A stretch of DNA of 30,240 bases from a virus. The stretch spans positions 1 to 30,240 of the IMG/VR virus record IMGVR_UViG_3300030107_003570; one strand, given 5' to 3'. A model generated the notes under the pieces. The model saw nothing but the letters and a program-made list of their open reading frames with translations, was not told the DNA's origin and searched no databases. Of this stretch, positions 1 to 9,243 are shown in pieces; the stretch's first letter is position 1, and each line of letters begins with the position of its first letter. Position numbers and translations under genes: made by a program.

Positions 1-29
1 TTGCTGTAAAGTCTAAGTACCCAAAATGA
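1..29 (+). CDS. C-terminal fragment of an upstream gene (partial)
   Basis: Frame 3 is open from the window edge and reads AVKSKYPK before a TGA at 27-29, just ahead of the next start at 31. The other two forward frames hit stops within 18 nt. Such tight spacing is normal for this genome, so this is probably the tail end of a late gene lying outside the window. Too little remains to say what it encodes. Confidence 0.45.
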
Positions 30-30
30 T

Positions 31-360
31 ATGGCTAATTCTTACAAATTTAAAGGAGTTGCATTAGCAACAGGTAGCGAAACTGCTTTATTAACAGCAG
101 GATCTGACGAAATAATTATAATTAAATCTATACTTGTTACAAATAATACATCAAACACTCCTACACTTTCTTTAGATGTTTTAGATAGTTCTGCTAGTGC
201 AGAATTTACCATATTAAAAACTCATACTTTAACAGCTAATACTTCTGGAGAAGTATTCACAGGATCTCCACTTGTATTAGAATCATCTGATGCTATTAAA
301 GCTACAATTAGCTCTTCCGATTCAATACATTTTGGTATAAGTTATCTTGTGATTACATGA
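31..360 (+). CDS. Small Ser/Thr-rich putative virion protein
   Basis: This 109-aa protein is rich in Ser, Thr, Ala and Leu, lacks Cys, and has alternating beta-type segments (for example IIIIKSILVTN near residues 28-38). It has no signal peptide or membrane helix. Its composition resembles small phage tail or capsid accessory proteins, and it sits in the late structural operon. Its stop overlaps the next start by 4 nt (ATGA at 357-360). A structural role is inferred from composition and context; no specific family is recognised. Confidence 0.6.
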   Translation: MANSYKFKGVALATGSETALLTAGSDEIIIIKSILVTNNTSNTPTLSLDVLDSSASAEFTILKTHTLTANTSGEVFTGSPLVLESSDAIKATISSSDSIHFGISYLVIT

Positions 361-791
361 TTAAACTTTATAACATACCTACTAAAAGTGTAGATGAAGT
401 ATGGGGGGTTGTTAAAAATGATATAGCAAATGCATTATCAAGATCTAATGGATATGCTTTATCAGATCACATTAAACAATGGATCAAAGAAACAAAAATG
501 CAGCTATGGATTCTATGGGATTCAGAAGCTGAAAAACAAAACAAGTATTACGGGGTCGTTGTGACTGAAGTAATACAAAGACCATTACAAAGATGTCTTA
601 ATATCAAAATTATGATTGGTAGACATCGTGAGAAATGGCAACATTTAATTAAACATATAGAAGACTTTGCGTGGCAACAAAATTGCGATTTACTCGAATT
701 AGTTGCTAGACCTGGGTGGAAGAAAGTTCTTAAACCCTTTGGTTACACAGAAAGTCATGTTCTATTAGAAAAGAAAAAGGAGAATAAATAA
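357..791 (+). CDS. GNAT-like acyltransferase-type protein of the virion operon
   Basis: This 144-aa protein has the order of a reduced GNAT fold: an N-terminal helical region, a central beta pair (YYGVVVTEV, then LNIKIMIG near residues 78-87), a basic GRHREKW turn where the acyl-CoA loop would lie, a long helix (HLIKHIEDFAWQQ), and a last strand with LELVARPGWKKVLKPFGY. The closing 'R.GW...L...GY' pattern is typical of GNAT proteins. Such genes commonly sit among structural genes of marine podovirus-like phages, where their substrate is unknown. Whether it is enzymatically active cannot be judged from the sequence. Confidence 0.6.
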   Translation: MIKLYNIPTKSVDEVWGVVKNDIANALSRSNGYALSDHIKQWIKETKMQLWILWDSEAEKQNKYYGVVVTEVIQRPLQRCLNIKIMIGRHREKWQHLIKHIEDFAWQQNCDLLELVARPGWKKVLKPFGYTESHVLLEKKKENK

Positions 792-792
792 T

Positions 793-1536
793 ATGTCATT
801 TGGAGGCGGAGGCGGAGGCAATCAAGGAAGCAGTACACAAACAAGTATTACGCAACCTTATGCTCCAGCAGAACCAGCATTAAATCAGATAATATCTGAA
901 GCTGGTACAATATATGGTCAAGGTCCAGCAGCAGCTGGATATGTTGCACCTACAACACAAACAATGCAAGGATTAGCTGCACAAGAAACAATGGCTAATG
1001 CTGCAAATCAACAAATATTAAATACAATCCAAGGTCAGTATAGCAATCCTTTTTTATCTCCTTTAATTAGCCAAGCTGCTACGGATGTATATTCAAATGT
1101 TGCTGGGCAGTTTAGTGGTGCAGGAAGAACACCAGGAAGTCCACTTTCTCAATCTGTAGTGGCAGGACAAGTAGCACAAAAAGCATTACCTTATGCATTT
1201 CAATCATATAATGCAGAAAGAAATAGACAATTACAAACAGCAAGAGCTGTACCAAGTTTAACAGCTGTAGGACAACAATTAGAAGATATTACAGCTGCAC
1301 AGAATTTAGCTCCACAAATGGCTTTAGATCAATACTCAGGAACAGTATTACCTATTGCTTCAGGTTGGGGAACTAATATGGGAACAGGAACACAAACAGC
1401 ACCAAGAGCTAATCCAATAGGAATGGCTGCTGGCGGAGCTATGTCAGGAGCTGCATTAGGTCAAATGCTTGGCGGTCATACAGGCATGGGAGCACTTATT
1501 GGTGGCGGTTTTGGATTATTAGGAGGATTATTATAA
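793..1536 (+). CDS. Gly/Ala/Gln-rich putative internal virion (DNA ejection) protein
   Basis: This 247-aa protein opens with a run of eight residues that are mostly Gly (SFGGGGGGN). A long Ala/Gln/Ser-rich central part follows, ending in a hydrophobic Gly-zipper-like tail (GGAMSGAALGQMLGG, then GMGALIGGGFGLLGG). Gly-zipper tails of this kind occur in membrane-inserting ejection proteins of podovirus-like phages. It heads a set of five consecutive genes (793-7647, with one tiny membrane protein inserted) that look like the ejection apparatus. The start is preceded by a GGAG-like sequence in the end of the upstream gene (AAAGGAG at 777-783). Confidence 0.6.
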   Translation: MSFGGGGGGNQGSSTQTSITQPYAPAEPALNQIISEAGTIYGQGPAAAGYVAPTTQTMQGLAAQETMANAANQQILNTIQGQYSNPFLSPLISQAATDVYSNVAGQFSGAGRTPGSPLSQSVVAGQVAQKALPYAFQSYNAERNRQLQTARAVPSLTAVGQQLEDITAAQNLAPQMALDQYSGTVLPIASGWGTNMGTGTQTAPRANPIGMAAGGAMSGAALGQMLGGHTGMGALIGGGFGLLGGLL

Positions 1537-1631
1537 TGAAACTTAAAGAACATATTCCACATTTTGTGGAAGAACATAAAAAAGCAATAGCAGTAGCTGT
1601 TGTTATTTTAGTTATAGCAATAATTATATAA
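1536..1631 (+). CDS. Tiny single-pass membrane protein (31 aa)
   Basis: The start overlaps the previous stop as TAATG (ATG at 1536-1538), and AGGAGG at 1521-1526 provides a good Shine-Dalgarno. The product has a short polar head with His and Lys (MKLKEHIPHFVEEHKK) followed by a continuous hydrophobic helix of about 15 residues made of Ala, Val and Ile, reaching the C-terminus. It could be a holin-like or ejection-associated membrane peptide. No function can be assigned. Its existence rests on the coupled start, the ribosome binding site and the membrane-helix composition. Confidence 0.6.
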   Translation: MKLKEHIPHFVEEHKKAIAVAVVILVIAIII

Positions 1632-1638
1632 AGTTAAC

Positions 1639-2601
1639 ATGAAAATTTACAATAAGATTGTCTTAGACAAGGATAATAATATTATCGAAGAAGACCATTT
1701 TGAATACAATGGCCCAATTACTTATTGTGGAGGTGGTGGTGGATCTAGTTCAGATAGTGCTGGAGATACAGGTCATCCAACAATGACTGGTGATTCTAAT
1801 CAAACTAATTGGAGTGAAACAGATGATTATGAATCTGATTTTTCAGATGTACAAAGTTCTGCACCCGACACTTATTCTGCACCATCATCAGATAGTTATT
1901 CTGGAATGGATAATGAACAACAAGCAGAACACGATAGACAACATTATCAATCTTGGAAACAAGAAACTCAATATCCTCAATATGATGGAACTGAAGATAA
2001 TGAAGAACAAGCAGAAATTGATAGAAAATTTGCTATTGATAAAGGTTTAATTACTGTTGATTCACAAGGCAATGTATCTGATGGACCAAATGTTAGAAAT
2101 TCTGAAGGCGTTATTGTTGATCGAAATGATCCAAGTGTACAACAACAAGATTTAACTTGGAAAGAACATTGGGCTAATAGACCTGATGCTATTAAATGGT
2201 CTCCAACATTAAGTTTTTTATATGCTACTGGTAAAAATATTGGTGAATGGACTGCGAAAAAAGGTTGGGGTAATACTGGAGCAAGAACAAATGATATGAC
2301 AACTCAAGAAATGAGTGGAGATAACGAATCTCAAATGATGAAAGATGTAGCTCCTTATGCACCTTATATTGTTTCAGGAACAACTAAACCAACTAATTCA
2401 CCTGCAGCTAATTGGTATCAAGGTTTAGGAGGATCTAGTACAAATCCTAATGCTTTTAATTTAGCTACAGAATTTGCAGCAGCAAAAAGTAAACAGTCTG
2501 TTATACTAGGAAATCCTAGTGCGGTAGGAATGTTAGCATCTAACCAAACACCTTACTTTGACTTTTTACAAAAACACAGTTTAACAAAAGGAATACTATA
2601 A
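1639..2601 (+). CDS. Putative virion protein with N-terminal 'DxDGP..CGGGGG'-type motif
   Basis: This 320-aa protein starts with a pattern often seen at the start of internal virion proteins of marine phages: a KIVLD strand, an acidic turn, FEYNGPI, then Cys and a run of Gly (CGGGGG near residues 30-35). Residues 36-150 are acidic and rich in Ser, Asp and Gln, so probably disordered. A more ordered C-terminal half contains Trp residues (TWKEHWANRPDAIKW). It lies between the Gly-zipper protein and the tape-measure-tailed protein. An ejection or core role is inferred; no enzyme motif is visible. Confidence 0.55.
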   Translation: MKIYNKIVLDKDNNIIEEDHFEYNGPITYCGGGGGSSSDSAGDTGHPTMTGDSNQTNWSETDDYESDFSDVQSSAPDTYSAPSSDSYSGMDNEQQAEHDRQHYQSWKQETQYPQYDGTEDNEEQAEIDRKFAIDKGLITVDSQGNVSDGPNVRNSEGVIVDRNDPSVQQQDLTWKEHWANRPDAIKWSPTLSFLYATGKNIGEWTAKKGWGNTGARTNDMTTQEMSGDNESQMMKDVAPYAPYIVSGTTKPTNSPAANWYQGLGGSSTNPNAFNLATEFAAAKSKQSVILGNPSAVGMLASNQTPYFDFLQKHSLTKGIL

Positions 2602-2602
2602 T

Positions 2603-3685
2603 ATGAGTGGTTTATTTGATATATTCAGTAATTGGGGTATGCAAGACCCTGACAAAAGAAAAAAATCTTTAGAAGAAATTGCTAGAGGTTCTCAATACGG
2701 AACAGGTTTACAAAACAAAACAAAAAGTGGTAGTTCATTAGATCCTAGAAGATATGGATATACAGGTCGTATACCAGGAAGAATGGATGCTAATAAAGGA
2801 GTAACTCCTAATCAAATTCAAGCACAAAATATTCAAAGAAAAACAGGTTTTGAAGGTTCACCTGAAACAAAAGTTGCAACACCACAGGATCCTAATTTTT
2901 GGCAAAGATTAGCTGGTATGGCTAAAGTAAATCCAGATGAAGCTATGGCACATTGGAAAGAAAAAGGTGGCTTTGAAGGTCTTATGGCTAACCCTGCCTT
3001 TACTATGGGATTAGCATTTATGCAAGCTGGAGCTGAAGGTAAAACTTTAGGTCAAGGTTCATTAGATAATGTTCTTAAAGCAGCAGGTATATCCTCACAT
3101 TATAAAAAGATTATAGAAGATAGAAAACTAGAACCTATACAAGCTACTGGCTCAGATATAGCTGAAGTTAAAGATATGTTAAAATCAATTAACATTGAAG
3201 AAGGTAACTGGTTTGAAAATTTATTAAGTGGACCAGGAGCAGGTGCTAGATATGAAGCAGCAGTAGAAGAAATAGCTATTCAGTTTCAAGTAGAAATTAG
3301 AAAAAAACAAAAACAACTTAAAGAAGATGGCAAATCTCAAATCATTAGACGAACAGATCAACTTAAAATTTTAGAAAGATTAGTTAACTCTAAAGAGATT
3401 AAAAAGAAAGGAAGTTTTTTAAGTGATTGGGGAATAACATCTAAAACACTTCAAAAGAAAATACCTGGTATGGCTAGAGGTGGTCCAGTTAGAGCTAACA
3501 AAGCCTACGTTGTAGGAGAAGAAGGACCAGAGATTATGATAGCTAAATCATCAGGTAAAGTATTATCTAACGATGATTCACAAATATTTGCTATGCTATT
3601 AGCAGCAAACCCATCATTACAAAAAGTATCTAAACCTAGAGCTGAGAAGATTCTCAGAAATAGATTCCCTGAATACTTTGAATAG
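2603..3685 (+). CDS. Putative ejection/virion protein with tape-measure-like C-terminus
   Basis: This 360-aa protein starts one base after the upstream stop. Residues 1-130 are polar and Gly/Arg-rich, with YTGRIPGRMD. The middle (about 180-280) is helical and charged. From about residue 289 it carries GMARGGPVRANKAYVVGEEG followed by PEIMI, the 'GGPV.....Y.VGE.GPE' motif that closes many siphovirus tape-measure proteins. No long tape-measure helix is present, so this is not a normal tape measure. The motif may be a general interaction or processing tag used in the ejection apparatus. The tag is directly visible; its role here is inference. Confidence 0.55.
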   Translation: MSGLFDIFSNWGMQDPDKRKKSLEEIARGSQYGTGLQNKTKSGSSLDPRRYGYTGRIPGRMDANKGVTPNQIQAQNIQRKTGFEGSPETKVATPQDPNFWQRLAGMAKVNPDEAMAHWKEKGGFEGLMANPAFTMGLAFMQAGAEGKTLGQGSLDNVLKAAGISSHYKKIIEDRKLEPIQATGSDIAEVKDMLKSINIEEGNWFENLLSGPGAGARYEAAVEEIAIQFQVEIRKKQKQLKEDGKSQIIRRTDQLKILERLVNSKEIKKKGSFLSDWGITSKTLQKKIPGMARGGPVRANKAYVVGEEGPEIMIAKSSGKVLSNDDSQIFAMLLAANPSLQKVSKPRAEKILRNRFPEYFE

Positions 3686-3693
3686 GATACATA

Positions 3694-4461
3694 ATGATTA
3701 AAACATTTATATTTAGAAATGTAGCACAAAAATTTACTAAAGCTCGTCAAAGATCTTTTGCAGAACCTATTGCTAAAAGAGATATGGCTGCTAAGATTGG
3801 TGCAAGAACTGAAGGTAGATATTTACAAACAGGTTTAAAAAGAGTTAGAGCTAGAGCTTTATCTATATTTGGTAGCAAAGGACATTATGAACCTATAGGT
3901 AATTATAAGCGTTTATCACCTAAAGGTAAACGAGCTAAAGCTGCATATACTAAAGCATCAATTAAAGTATCAAAAATAGCTAAAAGAAAAGGATTAGAAT
4001 CTTTTACAAAAGCTAGTAAAAAATTAGATGTTACTCCTAGTGGTATTAAAGACAGACCAGAAAAATATTATAGATTAAAAAAGCGTGGTCTACCTAAAGG
4101 TATGACAACTCAACAAATGGGATGGTCACCTGAAGATCCATTAAGTGCTGCACAAAAAGCCTTTTATGCAAAAGGTAAACCTATGCCTAAAATTAAAGCG
4201 TATAGAAAAACATTAGAGAAAGTATATAAAACAGAAAAATCTTGGAAAGATAGATCTAGAGTTATAAAAGAAACTAGACAAAAAATTGAAGCTCAAATTC
4301 CATTAGCTAGACTGGATAGACATGCTGATTTTTATAGAACAGCAGAAAAACAAGTTGGAATTAATCGTAAAACAGGAAGACCTATTTGGAAAAAAATTAG
4401 AACATACAATGTAGGTGATGTTACAAAATTTAATATTAGAGGACCTAAAAAAAGAAGATAA
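3694..4461 (+). CDS. Strongly basic putative virion protein
   Basis: This 255-aa protein has a very high Lys/Arg content throughout (for example the C-terminal GPKKRR and many KAxxKK patches). It has few acidic residues, no Cys and no membrane segment. It sits directly before the large virion protein, with no spacer (stop at 4461, next start at 4462). A DNA- or RNA-binding virion component that travels with the genome is a plausible reading of the charge and context. No domain is recognised. Confidence 0.55.
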   Translation: MIKTFIFRNVAQKFTKARQRSFAEPIAKRDMAAKIGARTEGRYLQTGLKRVRARALSIFGSKGHYEPIGNYKRLSPKGKRAKAAYTKASIKVSKIAKRKGLESFTKASKKLDVTPSGIKDRPEKYYRLKKRGLPKGMTTQQMGWSPEDPLSAAQKAFYAKGKPMPKIKAYRKTLEKVYKTEKSWKDRSRVIKETRQKIEAQIPLARLDRHADFYRTAEKQVGINRKTGRPIWKKIRTYNVGDVTKFNIRGPKKRR

Positions 4462-7400
4462 ATGGCTAATGACTTTAATGTTAATGAATTTAAATTAAAA
4501 GACCCAGTACGTAGTATACCCGATGGTTTAAAAGAACCAGTAAAGGATTCAACGCCTGGGTTTTTTCAGTCTCTACGTAATCCATATCACCTATGGTTAG
4601 AAGAGTCTTTACCAGCATCACTCTACCAATGGATGACTGGCAATACAAAAAAGAAACAAGCACAAGAAGCACTCAATTACATTCGTAATAATCCTCAGCA
4701 ACAAGGATCTAAAATCTATCAGGAAGCTGAAAGAAAACTACAAAGATTTGGTTATCTTTTAGATGATGGTCCTATGTCCATAGACATGAAGGAAGTTGGC
4801 AATATGATTAAAGCCAATCCTAAACTCTTTGGAGCTGAATTAGTTAATATGATTATGGCAGATCCTTGGTTATTATTTACGCCTCTTGGATGGCATAGAT
4901 TAGGTAGAGGAGTTGTTAATGGTATTAGATTAAAACGAGCTAAGAATCTTAGCATGACTACAGTAGCAGCTAAGAAAGCTGATAACATAGCCGATATTAA
5001 AGTTGGAGCTATGGCTACACTTGGAGTACCTTTTGCATTTTCAACTGCATGGCAATTAGGAGAAGATGCTACATTAGATCCTAAAAGAACTACAATAGAA
5101 ACTACTATAGGAGCTACAGCAGGAGCTTTAATCTCTGTAGGTTTTGCAGGCACAGGAGCTTTAGCTCAAAGATTAACTCAAGTTCCTAAAAATAAAGTTT
5201 TACAAATACAAAATCAAGTTTTAAATAAACACGGAATTAATCCTGAAAAACTTTTAGACTATAATAAGAATGGTATCTTTCGTTCTGTTGATGAACTTAT
5301 AGACGAAATACAAAAACAAACTAGAATTATTACAGATGATAAAAAGTTTCAAGTTATTAAAGCAGATATGACTGCTGCTTTAAGACAGCTTAATGAACAT
5401 GGAAGAGATATGTCTTTTAATGCTGCTCTTAAAAGAGGTGGTACTCTTGCAGCTATAGGTGCAACTGCACAATTCTTAACAGCTGAAGATGATAAATTAT
5501 TAGCAACAGCTAAAGGTGCAGGAGCTGGTGCAGCTATATATGCAGCTGGAAGATTTCTTTTAAGCAGAGCCAAACAAATGCCTAAAGATTTTGATGCCGC
5601 AGCATTATCAGCAGAAGCTACATTAGATGCAGCTAAAATGAGTACAGTTAAATTAAACTCTGCTGCATATGAATTAGCTAATAAGATTAAACAAAATATA
5701 CCTGACGCAATAGATTCTAGACGTAAGATATTTTATTACTTAACTAAAGCTAGAGTTGATAGAAAAAACTTTAGATATGATGGTAAATTAAAACCTATTG
5801 CTGATTCAGAATTATCTGCTAAAGAATTAGATGCAGCTAAAGCTATTAGAAAAACCTTTGATAGTTTAGAGCAATCTCTTGGTCAAGAAGGTAGTGGTTT
5901 ATTATTTAATAAAAGAGTTAACTATCTTCCTTTATTATGGGAACATTATAATCCTAAAATACAACCTTTTAGATTTGTTAAAGAATTTGATCAAACAGTA
6001 ACTGGTCCATCAGGCAAGTTTCAATTTGCTAAACGTGGTGTTTTTGGAGATATTAACGCAGGACTTCAAAAGAATTTTAAAATTAAACCAGGTTATGATG
6101 ATCCTACTGAACTTATTAAAATATATGCTCACGCAGCAGGTAAAGCATTATCTACTAGAGCTTTAATAACAAGTTTAGAAAAATCAAAAGTAGGTGGATC
6201 ACCTCTTTTAATTAGAAAAGGAAGACATCCTGTTCCTCAAGATTATACAGAATTTAAACATCCTTATTTTAAAGATGATATAAACTTTCCTTATATTCAT
6301 AAAGGAATGGAAAAATCATTAAGAATGGTTTTTGATGCTACTGATGAACAACCATTAATGTCAGCACTCTTTACAACTAACTTAATGATGAAAAGATTAG
6401 CGGTAGGTTTTTCATTCTTTCATGCAGGTGCATTAGTTGAATCAATGTGGTTTGCTGGATCTAAATGGAATTTTATTAAGAAAATATTAAACCCAAGATC
6501 TAAAGCTGAATTAGAAAATCTAATTAATAATCCTAGAACTTATGTTAATGAGTTTCCTCATGCAGTAAAACAATTAGAACAACATGGATTTAGAGATGTT
6601 ATTCAATTTTCTAGAGGATCAGGATTACAAATATCAACACCTGAAGATGTAGGATTTGATAGATTTTATTATAACTTAAGAGGAATTGACACCTTTTTAA
6701 AAAGACATTTTGGTATTTCATCTAGTGGTAAAGCTGAAAAAGTTTTTAAATGGTTTGATAGAATAACTTGGGACAGAGTATTTACTCATGCTAAACTTAA
6801 TACTTTTCTTACAGCATTAAATAAAGCTATACAGCCTGGAGATACTCAAGCACAAATTTATAGACACGCACAAAGAGCAGCACAGTTTTCTAATGATGCT
6901 TTTGGTGGACAAGACTGGGCTAAATTAGCTAATAGCATACAAGAACCTTTATTAAAAAGAATGATGCAAACTACATTTGCACCAGGCTCTAGAGGTTATA
7001 TGCAATTACTAATGTTTGCTCCTGATTGGACAATATCTAACATTAGAATTATAGCTAAGTCTTTACCTGGATTTGAAGCTGATCCACAGCTAAGAAGATT
7101 ATATCAATATTATTTTGCTAAAGCTGCACTTACTTATGCAGCAGCAGGATCTGCATTAAACTATGCATTTAGCGGACACTCTCTATTAGAGAATACAGAT
7201 CCAACAAGAATTGACTTAGGAAATGGTGAAGTACTTACCTTTTCAAAACAGTTAATGGAACCTTTCCATTGGATAACTGCTCCACAATCTACTGGTCTTA
7301 AAAAGATAGGAGCATTACCTAGAACTACAATAGAAGTATTAACTAATAAAAAATACTTGACAACTAAGTGGAGTCCAAACATTACTAAGAAAGATGATGA

Positions 7401-7647
7401 AGCTATTGAGAAAGGTTTAAAGATAGGTGGTCAGATTGGTAAAAGATTTTTACCTATTTGGTTACAAACAGCATCACAAAATATTGCTGAAGGTTTAGAA
7501 CGAGATGGGCTTAGTGCTGATCTTGCTTGGGACACAGCAGTTGATTTTGTACTAGGGCAAAGTGGTCATCCTAGATACCAAGGGCCACGATATACACAAT
7601 ATAAAACAAAAGGGTTAGTAAGGTCTCCTTACGAAACATTATTTTAA
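4462..7647 (+). CDS. Large internal virion / DNA ejection protein (1061 aa)
   Basis: This is the longest gene in the window. Early parts include an aromatic segment (NPYHLWLEESLPASLYQWM). Gly/Ala hydrophobic stretches near residues 178-198, 212-235 and 345-365 could insert in membranes. Long charged helical regions follow. A second hydrophobic patch lies near residue 650 (FFHAGALVESMWFAGS). Position at the end of the ejection cluster, length and mixed membrane/helix character fit the large core or ejection protein (gp16-like in role) of podovirus-like phages. No lytic transglycosylase motif is obvious in it. The homology is not proven; the call is by context and architecture. Confidence 0.6.
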   Translation: MANDFNVNEFKLKDPVRSIPDGLKEPVKDSTPGFFQSLRNPYHLWLEESLPASLYQWMTGNTKKKQAQEALNYIRNNPQQQGSKIYQEAERKLQRFGYLLDDGPMSIDMKEVGNMIKANPKLFGAELVNMIMADPWLLFTPLGWHRLGRGVVNGIRLKRAKNLSMTTVAAKKADNIADIKVGAMATLGVPFAFSTAWQLGEDATLDPKRTTIETTIGATAGALISVGFAGTGALAQRLTQVPKNKVLQIQNQVLNKHGINPEKLLDYNKNGIFRSVDELIDEIQKQTRIITDDKKFQVIKADMTAALRQLNEHGRDMSFNAALKRGGTLAAIGATAQFLTAEDDKLLATAKGAGAGAAIYAAGRFLLSRAKQMPKDFDAAALSAEATLDAAKMSTVKLNSAAYELANKIKQNIPDAIDSRRKIFYYLTKARVDRKNFRYDGKLKPIADSELSAKELDAAKAIRKTFDSLEQSLGQEGSGLLFNKRVNYLPLLWEHYNPKIQPFRFVKEFDQTVTGPSGKFQFAKRGVFGDINAGLQKNFKIKPGYDDPTELIKIYAHAAGKALSTRALITSLEKSKVGGSPLLIRKGRHPVPQDYTEFKHPYFKDDINFPYIHKGMEKSLRMVFDATDEQPLMSALFTTNLMMKRLAVGFSFFHAGALVESMWFAGSKWNFIKKILNPRSKAELENLINNPRTYVNEFPHAVKQLEQHGFRDVIQFSRGSGLQISTPEDVGFDRFYYNLRGIDTFLKRHFGISSSGKAEKVFKWFDRITWDRVFTHAKLNTFLTALNKAIQPGDTQAQIYRHAQRAAQFSNDAFGGQDWAKLANSIQEPLLKRMMQTTFAPGSRGYMQLLMFAPDWTISNIRIIAKSLPGFEADPQLRRLYQYYFAKAALTYAAAGSALNYAFSGHSLLENTDPTRIDLGNGEVLTFSKQLMEPFHWITAPQSTGLKKIGALPRTTIEVLTNKKYLTTKWSPNITKKDDEAIEKGLKIGGQIGKRFLPIWLQTASQNIAEGLERDGLSADLAWDTAVDFVLGQSGHPRYQGPRYTQYKTKGLVRSPYETLF

Positions 7648-7841
7648 TGAGCAGACATACAGAAAATAAAGAAGAAATATTAAAAATTCATGGTGAACTT
7701 AAAGTAATTAATACTAAATTAGATAACCATATTGTACATTTAACAGCTAGAGTAAATACAATTTATAAAATTATTTGGGTTGTTGGTGTTATGGCGTTGG
7801 GAAACCTTTTAGGGTTAGTTAAAACTTTATTAGTTTCATAA
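7647..7841 (+). CDS. Small coiled-coil plus single-TM protein (holin-like)
   Basis: This 64-aa protein overlaps the upstream stop (TAATG) and has the layout of XhlA-type phage lysis proteins. A charged heptad-like helix (EEILKIHGELKVINTKLDNHI) is followed by one membrane helix (about residues 41-63). The stop at 7841 overlaps the next start in the same way. It begins the lysis/envelope block. Holin or lysis-accessory function is inferred from architecture only; the two-TM protein at 9437 is the stronger holin candidate. Confidence 0.5.
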   Translation: MSRHTENKEEILKIHGELKVINTKLDNHIVHLTARVNTIYKIIWVVGVMALGNLLGLVKTLLVS

Positions 7842-8092
7842 TGAAGATAGCATTAGCAATTATTATGTGCTCCTATGTTTATAGTGAGTGCATGAAACCG
7901 TATACATTTCCAGAAAAATATAACAATCATTATGAATGTATGATAGCTGGCTATGAAAAATCCTTAGAAAAAATGAAGGAAATAGGCAGCAGAACTACTA
8001 ATAGAGAAGAATTATATTTTAAATTTGTCTGCTATCCTTTAAAACCAGAGGAAAAAATACCTATTAATTTTGTACCTTTGGCTCTAGACTAA
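7841..8092 (+). CDS. Putative exported Cys-containing small protein
   Basis: This 83-aa protein has a hydrophobic N-terminus (KIALAIIMCSYVYS) that resembles a signal peptide. Three further Cys residues follow (SEC, YEC and FVCY), possibly forming periplasmic disulphides. The rest is charged and ends with a Pro-rich C-terminus. It is translationally coupled to the upstream gene. It could be an envelope-acting lysis or superinfection protein, but no family is recognised. Confidence 0.55.
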   Translation: MKIALAIIMCSYVYSECMKPYTFPEKYNNHYECMIAGYEKSLEKMKEIGSRTTNREELYFKFVCYPLKPEEKIPINFVPLALD

Positions 8093-8120
8093 CACACTAT
8101 TTAGTTGTACAAGCAATTAT

Positions 8121-8825
8121 ATGCTTCGAAAATCAATACTTGTTATAGCAGATCAACATTCACCATATCACCACCCAGATACACTTGACTTTCTGGATGC
8201 AATTAGAAGAAAATATAAACCTGATTGCATAGTAAATATAGGCGATGAGCTTGATTGGCATAGCATTTCATTCCACGACAAGCATCCTGGCTTATACGCA
8301 GCAAGTGACGAACTTAAAACTGCAAGACAATTTTTTGTGAAACTTCATAAGATGTTTCCTAAAATGTATTTGCTAGACTCCAATCATGGTAGCTTAGTTT
8401 TTAGAAAAGCTACTAGACATGGTTTACCACACGAAGTCTTTAAGACTTATAACGAAATGTTAGGTGTTGGGCCAGGTTGGACGTGGCACGAAGATTTGAT
8501 TTTGAAAGCATCTAATGGTCAAAAAATATACTTCTGTCATGGTAAATACAAAGACGTGCTAAAAGTAGCACAACAATATGGTATGTGTACTGTACAAGGA
8601 CACTATCATACTGTTTTTAAAATCGATTACTGGAGTAATCCAAATGAATTACTTTGGGGAATGCAAACTGGATGTCTAATAGACATGAAAAGTTTAGCTT
8701 TTGAATATAATAAATTACAAAAGTCTAGACCAGTTATAGGATCCTCAGTAATTATAGATGGAATACCCAAGTTAATCCCAATGGTATTAAAAGACAATGG
8801 CAGATGGAACAAAAAAATTACCTAG
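8121..8825 (+). CDS. Calcineurin-like metallophosphoesterase
   Basis: This 234-aa protein carries the metal-binding signature of the metallophosphoesterase fold in order: DQH (Asp11, His13), GDELDWH (Asp42), SNH (Asn88, His89), CHG (His140) and GHYH (His161, His163). The family hydrolyses phosphomono- or diesters with two metal ions. The substrate cannot be told from sequence. No good ribosome binding site is visible before the ATG, but the protein begins in the expected place (SILVIADQH). Its end overlaps the lysin gene by 29 nt. Many marine phages carry such an enzyme near their lysis genes, and its role there is unknown. Confidence 0.8.
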   Translation: MLRKSILVIADQHSPYHHPDTLDFLDAIRRKYKPDCIVNIGDELDWHSISFHDKHPGLYAASDELKTARQFFVKLHKMFPKMYLLDSNHGSLVFRKATRHGLPHEVFKTYNEMLGVGPGWTWHEDLILKASNGQKIYFCHGKYKDVLKVAQQYGMCTVQGHYHTVFKIDYWSNPNELLWGMQTGCLIDMKSLAFEYNKLQKSRPVIGSSVIIDGIPKLIPMVLKDNGRWNKKIT

Positions 8826-9243
8826 AGGAATTAGAAATCACAATCCAGGCAATATCAAATTAGGTACTGACTGGGATGGTCTCGCTGATGAACAATCAGA
8901 CGAGGTTTTTTGTGTTTTTAAAGAACCTATATGGGGTATTCGTGCTTTAATGCGAATACTCTTAGTCTATCGTTTTTCACATAAGAAATATAATATAGAG
9001 GACATCATCGGAAGATGGGCTCCTCCTAGTGAAAACGATACTGACGCTTATATAAAGTTTGTTTGTGAAAGAATGAACTTTAACCCGATGGATAAACTAG
9101 ACAATAGTATAGAACACTATTTACCTTTAGTTAAATCCATTATTAAAATGGAGAATGGCGATCAACCATACTCTGATGAAATTTTAGTAGAAGGAATGTA
9201 TAAGGCATGGGATGGATTTCCGACAAATTCTTCGGCATCATAG
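8797..9243 (+). CDS. P5-like phage lysin (peptidoglycan-degrading endolysin)
   Basis: This 148-aa protein opens with RGIRNHNPGNIK near residues 10-21 and continues with WGIRALMRIL (46-55) and IIGRWAPPSEN then D.YI..V (70-89). This is the pattern of the 'structural protein P5/NPGNI' lysin family found as endolysins in many Gram-negative phages. There is no signal peptide, so it would need the holin. Fold and function are inferred from family recognition; catalytic residues are not certain. It overlaps the phosphoesterase gene before it and a small gene after it (9207). Confidence 0.75.
   Translation: MADGTKKLPRGIRNHNPGNIKLGTDWDGLADEQSDEVFCVFKEPIWGIRALMRILLVYRFSHKKYNIEDIIGRWAPPSENDTDAYIKFVCERMNFNPMDKLDNSIEHYLPLVKSIIKMENGDQPYSDEILVEGMYKAWDGFPTNSSAS

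Noticed and set aside
1790-2050. 86-codon open frame inside the 1639-2601 gene
   Set aside because: It encodes a low-complexity Ile/Asn/His-rich sequence, lies wholly within a larger gene, and has no ribosome binding site, so it is a shadow.
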